Positions 1 to 8,784 are shown, counted from the first letter of the stretch. The stretch is DNA of 64,000 bases from Rhizobium sp. SSA_523 (GCF_030435705.1 NZ_CP129381.1:62001-126000), one strand, 5' to 3'. A program made the numbers and translations. The notes: a model not told the origin generated them from the letters alone.

Positions 1-83
1 CCGTGCGGAAAGGCGGATACGGCGTGTTTCGCCAGCACGGCGGAAAGGGATGGGAGCCCTGCCGAAACATTCATGTCGGTCAT
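1..83 (-). CDS. Partial CDS, N-terminus only, possible MmgE/PrpD family protein
   Basis: An ATG at 83 on the minus strand is preceded by a good GGAG Shine-Dalgarno, and the frame stays open to the window edge (27 residues, starting MTDMNVSAGLPSLS). It lies 20 bases after the stop of the binding-protein gene at 104, so it is probably the next gene of the same transport operon. The short helical start resembles the N-terminus of MmgE/PrpD proteins, and a full member of that family lies at 9894-11285, but 27 residues are too few to be sure. Confidence 0.45.
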   Translation of the reverse strand, partial: MTDMNVSAGLPSLSAVLAKHAVSAFPH

Positions 84-103
84 TTCTCCGATCCCGATCG
101 CCA

Positions 104-1102
104 TCACTTCTTGCCGAAGAAGAACATGTCTTCCTGCTGCAGGTTCTTGTCGACTTCACCACGCTCTTTCATTGCCGCCATCTCGACGCTCCAATAGGTG
201 TTGGCGCCGGCTTTGAGGTCGACGATGCTCGGATCGACAGAATCGATGGAGGCCGCGATCAATTCCGGCTCGCCGCCGAGATATTTGGTAGCGATGGCGA
301 CGATGCGCTCCTTCGGAAGCGTCTTGTAGGCCTCGCTGGCATCCCGAAGGGAAGCGGCCACCTTTTCCGCAGTCTCGGCATTGGTCTTTGCCCAGTCGGC
401 TCTGATGATCACGCCGACATTCGGGGATTTGCCGGCTTCGCCCATCTGTCTTGGAGCGAGCGCCAGCCATCCTTCGCCGCTCGCCATCGCAATGGCGGGT
501 GTTGGCTGCGAGTGGATGAAACCATCGATCTGGTTGGTGATGAGGGCAGGGGGCATGTCGCTGCCACCGACCTTGACGAGTTCCAGCCCGAGCGCCTCGA
601 CCGATGTGCCTTGTTCCTTGAGGAAGTGGCGGAAGGTCACCAGATGCGCGGAGCCGAGAGAGCTGACGCCCAGCTTCTTGCCCTTCAGGTCCTCTACGCT
701 GTTGTAAGGAAGCCCTTTCTTCAGAACCAGGTTGGTGGCGCCGGGGGAGCCAAGCGCGACGATGGTGAGCGGCAGCGGCTGCTTGTTCTCCTTGGCGAGC
801 GAATTCAGCTTCGCCACGTCGCTGACAACGCCGATATAGACATCCATCCGCCCCTGCATGACCGACTGGGGGCCAATGGCGCCGTCGCCCGAGCGAACCT
901 CCGTGACCTCCGGCTTGATGCCGTGCTTGGCATAGAGCCCCTCTTCCATCGCGATCGGATGCAGGATGAGCGAGAGGCTGGAGCGCAGCCAGCCGATCTT
1001 CACCGGTGTGGCGTCTTCAGCATGAGCCGGTATCGCGGCGCCGATTGCCCCCGAAAGCGCCAGTACCGCAAAGGCCACGCGGATCTTGTCAATTTTCAAC
1101 AT
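104..1102 (-). CDS. ABC transporter substrate-binding protein, SsuA/TauA/NMT1 type
   Basis: Periplasmic binding protein of 332 residues for the importer encoded just upstream (permease 2188-3084, ATPase 3081-3920). The start at 1102 is preferred because it follows a GGGAAAG ribosome site and gives a clean signal peptide (MLKIDKIRVAFAVLALSG, cleavage near AHA-ED). A start at 1144 would overlap the previous stop as TGATG but adds 14 charged residues before the signal. The mature start PVKIGWLRSS and the SQPTPAIA segment match the NMT1/SsuA fold. It is a clear paralogue of the next gene, so this system has two receptors. The substrate is unknown; sulfonate, nitrate or an organic acid are all possible for the family. 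Confidence 0.85.
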   Translation of the reverse strand: MLKIDKIRVAFAVLALSGAIGAAIPAHAEDATPVKIGWLRSSLSLILHPIAMEEGLYAKHGIKPEVTEVRSGDGAIGPQSVMQGRMDVYIGVVSDVAKLNSLAKENKQPLPLTIVALGSPGATNLVLKKGLPYNSVEDLKGKKLGVSSLGSAHLVTFRHFLKEQGTSVEALGLELVKVGGSDMPPALITNQIDGFIHSQPTPAIAMASGEGWLALAPRQMGEAGKSPNVGVIIRADWAKTNAETAEKVAASLRDASEAYKTLPKERIVAIATKYLGGEPELIAASIDSVDPSIVDLKAGANTYWSVEMAAMKERGEVDKNLQQEDMFFFGKK

Positions 1103-1143
1103 CGCTCGATCTTTCCCTGTTGGGTTGGGTTTATGCGTCTGCA

Positions 1144-2139
1144 TCAGCGTGCCGCCGCGTAGGAAGCGTCGAACATGTCTTCCTTCTTGAAGTCGGGGAG
1201 CACCTCGCCGCGTGTCTTCATGGCGGCCATCTCCGTCTTCCAGTACAGGTCGGATGCCTTTTCGAAGTCCGGCATCAGGCGCGGGTTCACATAGGGAATG
1301 GCGCCCTTGACGACGTCCTCCTCGGCGCCGATCGCCTTCTCGACAATCGCGATGAGCTTGCTTTCAGGCAGTTGCGAATATCTGTCGCTGGCCTGCATGA
1401 AGGTGGCGATGACGCGGCGCACGATGTCCGGATTGTCTGCGCCCCAGTCCCGGCGCACCATAATGGCCGAGGTCGGGGATTCGCCGGCCTCGCCCATCTG
1501 CGCGGGGGCGAGTGCGATCTTTCCAGCCCCCTTGGCAACCGCGATCGCCGGCGTCGGTTGCGAATGCAGGAAGCCGTCGATCTGTTTCGTCAGAAGCGCC
1601 GGCACCATGTCGCTGCCGCCAATCCGCACGATGTTCATCTTGAGGCCTTCCGTGGTCAGGCCCTTGTCCTCCAGAAAATGCCGGAACATGACGAGGTGGA
1701 CCGATCCCGGCGAACTGACGCCGATCGTCTTGCCGCGTAAGCTTTCCGGCGAGTCGAACGTGATGTCGTTGGCGAGAACCAGATGAGTGGCACCCGGCGT
1801 GCCGAGCGCGACGGCCACCAGCGGCGGCTTTGCCTTTTGCTCAACGGCGACGGCGTTCAGTCGCGCCATCTCTGTCATCGGGCCGTAATAGACGTCGAAA
1901 TCGCCGCGCATCAGCGCCTCGATGCCGGTGGCGTTGCCGCCGGACGAGACGGCGGTGATCGTTGCGTTCAGGCCATTCGCGGCATACAGGTTTTCATCTT
2001 CGGCGATAGCCTGAATGATGGTGGACAGGCTGGCCTTCAGCCAACCGACCCTGACCGGCTGAGCCTCCTGCGCGGTCGACGAAATTGCCGATAAGGCCAG
2101 CAATCCGGCCGCCGTGGCGACTGCTTTCAGAATAGACAT
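1144..2139 (-). CDS. ABC transporter substrate-binding protein, SsuA/TauA/NMT1 type (paralogue)
   Basis: 331 residues with a signal peptide (MSILKAVATAAGLLALSA, cleavage near AQE) and the same landmarks as the protein at 104-1102: VRVGWLKAS at the mature N-terminus, GGSDMVPALLTKQIDGF, SQPTPAIAVA and a C-terminal EMAAMKTRGEV segment. The start has GGGAGG nine bases upstream. Encoded directly after the permease gene. The pair looks like a tandem duplication that has diverged, giving two receptors for one permease/ATPase, perhaps for related ligands. Confidence 0.87.
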   Translation of the reverse strand: MSILKAVATAAGLLALSAISSTAQEAQPVRVGWLKASLSTIIQAIAEDENLYAANGLNATITAVSSGGNATGIEALMRGDFDVYYGPMTEMARLNAVAVEQKAKPPLVAVALGTPGATHLVLANDITFDSPESLRGKTIGVSSPGSVHLVMFRHFLEDKGLTTEGLKMNIVRIGGSDMVPALLTKQIDGFLHSQPTPAIAVAKGAGKIALAPAQMGEAGESPTSAIMVRRDWGADNPDIVRRVIATFMQASDRYSQLPESKLIAIVEKAIGAEEDVVKGAIPYVNPRLMPDFEKASDLYWKTEMAAMKTRGEVLPDFKKEDMFDASYAAAR

Positions 2140-2187
2140 CCGTTCCTCCCATGATGTCCGTGAAGTCTCTCGCCGGCAGCTTTCGTG

Positions 2188-3084
2188 CTACCGGACCTCC
2201 CATTTCTCCGTGGTCCGCTTCTCGACGAGCCGGACGATGACGTATTCGGTGAGATAGCCGATGATGCTGATGAGGATCATCGCCGCCATGAGATCGATGG
2301 CGCGGAACTGGAAGCGTGCTTCCATCAGCACGTAACCAATGCCTTGTGCGGAGGCGAGCATTTCACCGGCGACGATCATCTTCCACGCGCCGCCGAGGCT
2401 GATTCGAAGACCCGTCGTGACATAAGGCACGGTTGCCGGCAGGATGATGCGGTAGAACAGCGTCAGCCCCTTGGCGCCGAAACAGCGTCCGGCGTCTATG
2501 AGCAGTGGGTTGATCTGCCGTGCGCCTGCCTCTGCGTTAAAGAACATCGGGAAGAAGGCCGTCATGAACACGACGAAGACGACGGCCGTATCACCGAGGC
2601 CGAACCAGAGGATCGCCAAGGGAATCCAGGCAATGCCGGGAATGGGGTAGAAGCCCTTGATGACCGGCAGGACATAGTCGCGCACCACCTCGATGCGCCC
2701 AACGACCAGGCCGAGCGGTATGGCGAGCACCGCCGCGAGCCCGAAGCCCATCAGCAGGCGCCGCAGGCTTTCCATCAGGTGGACATAGATGTTCGGGCCG
2801 TAAAGCCAGCGCGTGTCGTCGAGCGTCAGCATGCCGAAGATGCGGCGGACGACGCTGAAGGGTGCCGGCAGGATCAGCTGGAGATTATAGGCCGTCGCCA
2901 TGATCTGCCAAAGTATCAGAAGTGCGGCGACACCAACGGTGCCGCGCGTGATGCGCTGGATCTTGAGCTTGCGGTTCTTCGTTTTTTCATAGGCCGCAAA
3001 ATCCATCGGCGGCTTCGAGACCCGGTTTGTCGCAGCGCGGTTGGCCTTGGCGTCGATGGGGGTGGCTGTGGCGTCCAGTGTCAT
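2188..3084 (-). CDS. ABC transporter permease, SsuC/TauC type
   Basis: 298-residue inner-membrane subunit. A polar N-terminal extension (about 45 residues) is followed by about six hydrophobic segments and the EAA-type loop around the sequence DAGRCFGAKGLTLFYRIILPATVPYVTTGLR, split here as DAGRCFGAKG and ILPATVPYV. This is typical of the sulfonate/nitrate/taurine permeases. The start overlaps the ATPase stop by four bases (ATGA), showing translational coupling. It forms the channel used by the two binding proteins encoded downstream. Confidence 0.9.
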   Translation of the reverse strand: MTLDATATPIDAKANRAATNRVSKPPMDFAAYEKTKNRKLKIQRITRGTVGVAALLILWQIMATAYNLQLILPAPFSVVRRIFGMLTLDDTRWLYGPNIYVHLMESLRRLLMGFGLAAVLAIPLGLVVGRIEVVRDYVLPVIKGFYPIPGIAWIPLAILWFGLGDTAVVFVVFMTAFFPMFFNAEAGARQINPLLIDAGRCFGAKGLTLFYRIILPATVPYVTTGLRISLGGAWKMIVAGEMLASAQGIGYVLMEARFQFRAIDLMAAMILISIIGYLTEYVIVRLVEKRTTEKWEVR

Positions 3085-3920
3085 GCCGCGTGCTCCGCTT
3101 CTTCGCTGTTTTCGTAATCGTCGCCGGCGGAACGATGCATTTCTTCGGTGATGATGCCTTTCAGTTCTGCGAAATCGGCGCCGTTGCGATCCCGCGGGCG
3201 GGGCATGTCCACCTGGAAAAAGCGCCCGATGCGCCCCGGGGACGGCCGCATCAGCAGGATTCGGTCGGCAAGGTAGACGGCCTCGTCAATATCATGGGTG
3301 ATGTAGATGACCGTCCGGCGGTCTTTCAGCCAGGTATCGACCAGATAATCCTGGAGGGTCATGCGATTGATGGCGTCGATGGCGGAGAAAGGCTCGTCCA
3401 TCAGGAGCAGATCGGCCGATGGCAGCGCCCAGGCCCGCGCCACAGCCACGCGATGCCGCATGCCGCCAGAAAGCTGGTAGGGATAAAGATTGCCGACATG
3501 GCCAAGGCCGACGATATCGAGAACCGTCTGCGCCCGTGCGCGGGCTTCCGCCTTCGGCACTTTCTGCATCTGCAGACCGAATTCGACATTCTCGATGACT
3601 GTGCGCCATGCAAACAGCGCCGGTTCCTGGAAGACGATGCCGCGATCTGGTCCCGGTCCCTTGATCGCCTTGCCGTTCAGCAGAACCTCACCCGAGGTCG
3701 GCTTCACCAGCCCGGTGACGATCTTCAGGAAGGTGCTCTTTCCACAGCCGCTGGGGCCAATGATGCAGAGAAATTCGTTGCGGGGAATTGAAAAATTCAG
3801 GTTCGAGAGGGCATGGTTCCATCCCCCTTGCCCCTCGTAAAAATGATCGACGGACCGTGCTTCGATAACGGGAGCAGACAGGTCGGAGCCTGAATCTCGG
3901 TATGAGGGTTCATTGTTCAA
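3081..3920 (-). CDS. ABC transporter ATP-binding protein, SsuB/TauB type, probable TTG start
   Basis: ATPase of the importer. Walker A is GPSGCGKST, the Q-loop lies in VFQEPALFAW, the signature is LSGGMRHRVAVARA and Walker B is LLLMDEPF. The frame can be extended to a TTG at 3950, but a GGAGGAG ribosome site sits six bases before a TTG at 3920, which I take as the start (279 residues). First gene of the transport unit; the double-palindrome operator candidate at 4063-4100 lies about 140 bases upstream of it. The family includes aliphatic sulfonate, taurine and nitrate importers; the ligand here cannot be told. Confidence 0.88.
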   Translation of the reverse strand: MNNEPSYRDSGSDLSAPVIEARSVDHFYEGQGGWNHALSNLNFSIPRNEFLCIIGPSGCGKSTFLKIVTGLVKPTSGEVLLNGKAIKGPGPDRGIVFQEPALFAWRTVIENVEFGLQMQKVPKAEARARAQTVLDIVGLGHVGNLYPYQLSGGMRHRVAVARAWALPSADLLLMDEPFSAIDAINRMTLQDYLVDTWLKDRRTVIYITHDIDEAVYLADRILLMRPSPGRIGRFFQVDMPRPRDRNGADFAELKGIITEEMHRSAGDDYENSEEAEHAA

Positions 3921-4062
3921 GATAGGCTCCTCCACAAGCGGCGTTAGCAATGGCTATCGCGGGGATGAGCGCAGTCGGCGGAACACGGATTGGTTTTGAT
4001 GAATCGAGCCTCCACCCGAAACACCGTCCCGATCGCCAGTCGCCTCCTCCGCAGGCTGGCAT

Positions 4063-4100
4063 TTTCACTATATGAAAATTGTATTCACACAGTGGATATT
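4063..4100. promoter_or_regulatory. Candidate operator, double palindrome (site A of a matched pair)
   Basis: First box TTTCACTATATGAAA (inside 7-base arms ATTTTCA/TGAAAAT), then a second box TTCACACAGTGGA, with TTCAC starting 20 bases apart, about two helical turns. The same 38-base arrangement occurs at 12500-12537 in the opposite orientation with 32 of 38 positions identical. It lies between the catabolic operon end (4152) and the transport operon start (3920). Paired palindromes of this kind are common for IclR-family tetramers, but no regulator for this unit is visible in the window. Confidence 0.7.
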
Positions 4101-4151
4101 CAATACGCGATCTCCTGTCGCGTGTCAATGCGAAGCGGCTTGTTTAGAACG

Positions 4152-5147
4152 TTAGGAGAAGCCTTCCAGAATGATCTTTCCGATGTGGCCGCTGCCTTCC
4201 ATCCGGCGGTGTGCGGCGGTGGCCTCGGCAAAGGGAAAGGTGCTGTCAATCACCGGCTTGAACCGCCCATCCTGCACCCAAGGCCACGCCTTGGTCCTCA
4301 CTTCCGAGATGATCCGCGCTTTTTCCGCCACAGGCCGGCTGCGCAGGGTCGAGCCGGTGATCTGCAGGCGGTTCATCATCACGCGGGCGATGTCGAGTTG
4401 CGCCATCCGGCCGCCGGAGAAAGCGATGACGACAAGACGCCCACCATAGGCGAGCGACTTGAGATTGCCGTCGAGATAGGGCCCGCCGACGATATCGAGG
4501 ATGACATCAATCCGGGTTTTTTCCGCCTTCAGAACAGAGGCGAAGTCTTCGTGACGGTAGATGATCGCCCTGTCGGCACCAAGCGAGAGAGCAGCCTTCG
4601 CCTTCTCCTCGCTACCGACGGTAACGATAACCTTGCAATGGTGAAGTTTCGCCATCTGGATTGCGGTCGTGCCAATCCCGCTCGTGCCGCCGTGGACCAG
4701 CAGGGTCTCGCCCCGCTGCAACGCTGCCGTTTCGAAGACATTCGTCCAGACGGTGGCGATGGCCTCGATCAGCCCTGCCCCTTGCGCCATCGTGATTTCG
4801 GGCGGCAGCGGCAAGACCTGACCTTCGGGAACGCAGCAATACTGCGCATAACCTCCGCCGGTCAGCAGCGCGCAGACACGATCGCCCGGCTGAAAATCCG
4901 TCACTCCGTCGCCGCAGAGATCAACGATCCCCGCGACCTCGAGACCAGGCAGGTCCGATGCGCCCTCTGGCGGCGGATAGACGCCACGCCTCTGCGCCAG
5001 ATCCGCGCCGTTCAGGCCCGCCGCCTCGACCCGGATGCGGATTTCGCCCGGTCCCGGCGCGGGCACCGGGCGGCGCACCGCCTTCAGCACTTCGGGGCCG
5101 CCGGGCTCCGAAATTTCAATCGCGAACATGTCGTTCATGGCATTCAT
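4152..5147 (-). CDS. Zinc-free MDR oxidoreductase, quinone oxidoreductase/PIG3-like
   Basis: 331-residue medium-chain dehydrogenase/reductase of the NAD(P)H:quinone oxidoreductase type. The cofactor site is VHGGTSGIGTTAIQMAK, the substrate-domain hallmark is AAGLNGADLAQRRGVYPPPEGASDLPG (broken here as GLNGADLAQRRG and GVYPPPEGASDLPG), and zinc ligands are absent. Starts at 5147 or at 5138, which has the better ribosome-site spacing, are both possible. Last gene of the catabolic operon, 9 bases after the dehydratase-like subunit. It could reduce an enone or enoyl intermediate; the true substrate is unknown. Confidence 0.85.
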   Translation of the reverse strand: MNAMNDMFAIEISEPGGPEVLKAVRRPVPAPGPGEIRIRVEAAGLNGADLAQRRGVYPPPEGASDLPGLEVAGIVDLCGDGVTDFQPGDRVCALLTGGGYAQYCCVPEGQVLPLPPEITMAQGAGLIEAIATVWTNVFETAALQRGETLLVHGGTSGIGTTAIQMAKLHHCKVIVTVGSEEKAKAALSLGADRAIIYRHEDFASVLKAEKTRIDVILDIVGGPYLDGNLKSLAYGGRLVVIAFSGGRMAQLDIARVMMNRLQITGSTLRSRPVAEKARIISEVRTKAWPWVQDGRFKPVIDSTFPFAEATAAHRRMEGSGHIGKIILEGFS

Positions 5148-5156
5148 TCCTGTCGA

Positions 5157-6464
5157 TTAGTGACGGCAGCGTTCATCGATGAACGTACCGACCTTGCGCT
5201 GCATTTCCGCATCGTCCCACAAACGGGCGTCGACCATGCTGGCGGAAAGTTCAAGAACCGGCAGGCCAGCCTTTTCCAGCGCCGTCTTGCAGGCTTGCGT
5301 TCCGTAAGAGGACAAGCGGTCGCCGAGCGGCGTCAACATGACTGCGCCATGCGCGCCAAAATCCTGCGCCTGCTTCATGATCCAGCCGGCCATCCACGGC
5401 GGCAGGTGCAGCTGCTCGTTCATGGAGATGCTGCGCGCTGCCAGCGCCCGCAGCGGGTCGCCATCGAAATACTTCCGATAGGCATCGGAAAAGAAGTTGG
5501 TATACATAGACCAGACGAAGACCGCCCCATGGCTTTCCTCGAAGGCTCGGTAGAAGCTGGTATTGAACCAGAGCCCGGTGTTCAGCCACAGCAGGCGGAC
5601 CTTCTCATTGCCGCAGATGCCGTAATTGCTCTGCACCCGCTGGCGGATCTCGTCGACATAGGTTTGCAGGTGATCTATCGACCATTGCGAGCCGCGATTC
5701 CAGGTTGCGGCCATGATATTGGTCAGCTGGTCGGGCAGCGGAACAGGACAGCGCGGAGCGGAGGCGATCAGTTGCGTCGCCTCTGCCGCAAGCTCACCCG
5801 CGCGGTTGATGCGATGCATCTCCGATGCGAGTTCGTCACGGTTCAACCTGCGGCCGATGGTCTTTTCCGAAAAACCGATCAGCGCCTCGATCTGCTCCAC
5901 CTGGAAATCGAGCCGGTGGCTCTCATAAAGATATTCCCAGTCCCGCTGGGCATGATCCCACCAGTTCTCGACCAGCCGGGTCTGCGACGGGCTGTCGAGG
6001 TAGAAGGCCGGGCAGCCGAAGGCCTCGGCCCATTGCGCCGTAATCCTTTGCGCATAATCTCCGCGCAGACGATCTAGGATCAGCGCCGGTTTGGGCAACC
6101 CGCCGTAAGGGGCCTTTTCCGGGTCGCCGTCCAGCGTCGTCATCATCGGCAGGCTGAGGTAACGCGGCAGGTCTTCATGATAGCCGAGCCGGTCCATCAG
6201 GTCGAAATAATGTGGCGACATGCGCTTCGCGGCAATGATCGACGAGTACCAGGTATTGGTGACCAGCGGCACGTCCATCGCATGGAAGACCTCGTGCGGC
6301 GACACCGCCGAGGCAATCACATAGGGCTCGCCTTCATCCAGCGCTCGCTGCTGGAAATCCTTGAACCATTGCTTCTGCTTGTCCCGGGCTGCAGCCGTTG
6401 CGGCCAGGCGGCCGTCATCCGCCTTCACATCGTCTTTCTTGAGACTGCTGGGGGCCTCGCTCAT
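5157..6464 (-). CDS. 2-hydroxyacyl-CoA dehydratase-like subunit (HgdB/BcrC fold) without canonical Fe-S cysteines
   Basis: 435 residues with the layout of the 2-hydroxyacyl-CoA dehydratase/benzoyl-CoA reductase family: SAVSPHEVFHAMDVPLV near residue 52, LGYHEDLPRY at 93-102, the P-PALILDRL stretch at 126-133, CPAFYLDSP at 151-159, and the C-terminal AGLPVLELSASMVDARLWD region (399-417). Where family members have cluster ligands (Cys of the DLCSYAR motif, the Cys after the PDLIL stretch, and the RSC motif near the C-terminus), this protein has Pro100, no Cys between 130 and 145, and Gly-Asp at 381-382. Its start overlaps nothing but shares ATGA with the stop of its partner at 6461. GGGGAG precedes the ATG. 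No activator ATPase is encoded nearby. Function therefore uncertain. Confidence 0.8.
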   Translation of the reverse strand: MSEAPSSLKKDDVKADDGRLAATAAARDKQKQWFKDFQQRALDEGEPYVIASAVSPHEVFHAMDVPLVTNTWYSSIIAAKRMSPHYFDLMDRLGYHEDLPRYLSLPMMTTLDGDPEKAPYGGLPKPALILDRLRGDYAQRITAQWAEAFGCPAFYLDSPSQTRLVENWWDHAQRDWEYLYESHRLDFQVEQIEALIGFSEKTIGRRLNRDELASEMHRINRAGELAAEATQLIASAPRCPVPLPDQLTNIMAATWNRGSQWSIDHLQTYVDEIRQRVQSNYGICGNEKVRLLWLNTGLWFNTSFYRAFEESHGAVFVWSMYTNFFSDAYRKYFDGDPLRALAARSISMNEQLHLPPWMAGWIMKQAQDFGAHGAVMLTPLGDRLSSYGTQACKTALEKAGLPVLELSASMVDARLWDDAEMQRKVGTFIDERCRH

Positions 6465-7573
6465 GGTCTGATCTCCCCGATGAACTCTCTGATGGCGGCG
6501 ATGCTCTTCTCATTTAGCGACCAGTAGGTCTGCCGGGTCAGGAGAAGCGAAGGGATGGCGGCAGCCTCGAGCATGCGCTTCTGCGCTGGATAATCCCAGC
6601 CGAGCGTGTCGTCGTTCTCTTCCAGATAGAATATGACGCCATCCACCTGCGTTTCGGCCGCCTTGGCCATGAATTGCGCATCAACGCGGTCCTGCGGGAA
6701 GCGTCGCGGGCCGGGTACGTGGTTCATGTAATGATCGGTCAAAGCATCGAGCCATGGACGGCTTTCGTCCACGTCATGCGCATATATGGCCTCGCCCCAG
6801 TCATGGTCGTCGGCGACGACGGTCGCGCCCATCGTCTCGATCGCCCGATAGAGATCAACATGCTCGACGGGGCTTCCCTTGATCATCAGGCGAACGCCGT
6901 CCCGACGATCGTTTTCCCCCGGGTTGGAGCGAAGAAGGTCGTCGAAGGCCTCGACCGGAAGGGCCGGTCCGCAGGCTGCGAGCTTTAGCGCCGTCTCGCC
7001 GCTCATCCGGGGCGGCAGGCTCGAACGGAGCTTATTCAGGCTGCGGAAGGAGCTCCGGGCCTCGTTATATCGGGCAATGGAGGCGATGATGGCGGTATCC
7101 TCCAGTTCCTTGCCGGACAAGTCCTCCAGCCGGGCCTTGAGGTCGAGGATCCGGGCCCTGACATAGACCCGCGTCGGCTCGAATGGCGTCTGCAGCAGAT
7201 CGAAGAGATAGGTTTGCGGCAGGCGGCGGTCGGGCTCTGTCTGCTGGACATGTTCCAGGAGATAATAGAACTGCAGGAGCCCCTCGGAACTGCGTGGAAT
7301 GACCAGAAGGTCGAGAAAGTCATAGCATCCCTGCATCAGCTTCTCGAAGATCGACCGGAGAAAACCCTCCCGCACCGGCTCCATGTAAGTCGGGCTGTCA
7401 ACAAGCGCGATGTAGGGGTCACCCACCAATCGGACCGGCAGCATGCCGGCTGCCGCAATCAGCTCCACCGGCACAGTCGCGCCGAGCACGCCGACCACAT
7501 TTCCGCCGGCGGATTTCCATTGCCGTGCGGCAGCTTCCCGATCAGCATAGACCGCGTCTATCCCGGCACTCAA
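6461..7573 (-). CDS. 2-hydroxyacyl-CoA dehydratase-like second subunit, also without canonical cysteines; TTG start
   Basis: 370 residues. Family features include VPVELIAAAGMLPVRLVGD (34-52), a VIPRSSEGLL segment at 91-100 and VDGVIFYLEEN near the C-terminus followed by AAIPSLLLTRQTY. In family members these places read like PxxCD and KFCDP; here they are RSSE (Ser96 at the Cys position) and EENDDT, so the [4Fe-4S] ligands seem lost. Only stray cysteines such as Cys83 remain. The start is a TTG that overlaps the previous stop (TTGA) and has GGGAGG upstream. Together with the adjacent gene it should form a heterodimer; acting on a CoA thioester is inferred from the neighbouring CoA-transferases. 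Confidence 0.8.
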   Translation of the reverse strand: MSAGIDAVYADREAAARQWKSAGGNVVGVLGATVPVELIAAAGMLPVRLVGDPYIALVDSPTYMEPVREGFLRSIFEKLMQGCYDFLDLLVIPRSSEGLLQFYYLLEHVQQTEPDRRLPQTYLFDLLQTPFEPTRVYVRARILDLKARLEDLSGKELEDTAIIASIARYNEARSSFRSLNKLRSSLPPRMSGETALKLAACGPALPVEAFDDLLRSNPGENDRRDGVRLMIKGSPVEHVDLYRAIETMGATVVADDHDWGEAIYAHDVDESRPWLDALTDHYMNHVPGPRRFPQDRVDAQFMAKAAETQVDGVIFYLEENDDTLGWDYPAQKRMLEAAAIPSLLLTRQTYWSLNEKSIAAIREFIGEIRP

Positions 7574-8766
7574 AGCACGCCTCCCGCTCTGAGCGCATCG
7601 ATGTCCGCCGGCGAATAGCCGAGTTCACGCAGCACGTCGTCCGTGTGCTGGCCGAGATCCGGCGGCGGAAGCTTGCTGCCCGGCGCATCCTCATCGGTGC
7701 GGAACCCTGCGCCGACGACCTTCATCTTGCGCTCCAGCACCGGCACATCCACCTCCACGAACATGTCCCGCTCGTCGAAATAGGGATGGCGCGCAATGCC
7801 CGCCAGGTCGCGGACGACGGCCGAGGGAATGCTGTTGCGGTTGAAAAGCACTTCCCATTCTTCCGCACCCTTCTGCTTCAGCACGTCGGTGATCTCGGCG
7901 CGGAGCGTCGTCGCATGCTCCCAGCGCCCGGCCGGATCGGCATAGCGCGGGTCCTCCAGCAGATGTGGAAGGCCGATGATGCGGCACAGCTGATTGAACT
8001 GCTCATTGGTGTTGGCGCCGATCGAAATAGGCCGGTCAGCGGTCTGGAACATGTCAGCCGTGGCACTCAGGCTGAAGCCCTTATTGCCGACGCGCTTGGG
8101 CGCCTTCCCGGTGCCGAAGTATTTCAACAGAACCGAGCTCATCAGCACCATGGAGGCATCCAGCATGCTCACATCGAGATATTGCCCGCCGCCGCCGCGT
8201 TCGCGCCGGAGCAGGGCGGAGATGATGGCAAAGGCGGCCAGATGGCCCGAGAAAGTGTCGATCACCGGGAAGCCGACTTTGGTGGGCGGCGAATCCTCGT
8301 CGCCCTGCAGGGACATCAGGCCGGACATTGCCTGGGCGATATGGTCATAGGCCGGATTGTCCTTCAGCGAGGTATCCTGCCCATAGCCGGAGATCGAGCA
8401 ATAGATCAGTCTGTCATTGAGCTTGCGGCAATCATCCCAGGCAAGCCCGCGGCGGGCCAGAACGCCTGGCCGGAAATTCTCGACGAGGACATCGGCCTGC
8501 ACCACGAGCTTTTTGAGGATCTCAAGACCTTCCGGCTTGGCGATGTCGAGCGTGATCGACCGCTTTCCCGCATTGTAGCCGATGAAATTGGCGCTGTTTC
8601 GGCCGAACGCCTTGTCGTGGCCGTAATAGCGCATGACATCGCCTTCCCCGGGCCGTTCGACCTTGATCACCTCCGCCCCCAGCAGCACGAGCTGGCGCGT
8701 GCAGAAGGGGCCAGCCATGACGTGGCTGAGATCGAGAACACGAATTCCATCCAGTGCGCGAGCCAT
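7570..8766 (-). CDS. Type III CoA-transferase (CaiB/BaiF family), copy 1
   Basis: 398 residues, the usual family length. N-terminal motif LDGIRVLDLSHVMAGPFCTRQL, then GAEVIKVERPGEGD, the NAGKRSITLDIAKPEG segment and the likely catalytic aspartate in FPVIDTFSG, followed by GQYLDVSMLDA. Such enzymes move CoA from one acyl-CoA (often succinyl-CoA) to a carboxylic acid. In this operon it probably activates the substrate or recycles CoA for the dehydratase-like pair. Its stop overlaps the TTG start of the next gene. Confidence 0.9.
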   Translation of the reverse strand: MARALDGIRVLDLSHVMAGPFCTRQLVLLGAEVIKVERPGEGDVMRYYGHDKAFGRNSANFIGYNAGKRSITLDIAKPEGLEILKKLVVQADVLVENFRPGVLARRGLAWDDCRKLNDRLIYCSISGYGQDTSLKDNPAYDHIAQAMSGLMSLQGDEDSPPTKVGFPVIDTFSGHLAAFAIISALLRRERGGGGQYLDVSMLDASMVLMSSVLLKYFGTGKAPKRVGNKGFSLSATADMFQTADRPISIGANTNEQFNQLCRIIGLPHLLEDPRYADPAGRWEHATTLRAEITDVLKQKGAEEWEVLFNRNSIPSAVVRDLAGIARHPYFDERDMFVEVDVPVLERKMKVVGAGFRTDEDAPGSKLPPPDLGQHTDDVLRELGYSPADIDALRAGGVL

Positions 8767-8784
8767 CTTATGATCCAGTTCGTT

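Noticed and set aside
3990..6077. Long plus-strand open frame of 695 codons
   Set aside because: It is antisense to the reductase and dehydratase-like genes, is rich in Arg, His and Pro as expected of a mirror frame in GC-rich DNA, and has no ribosome site or family motif.
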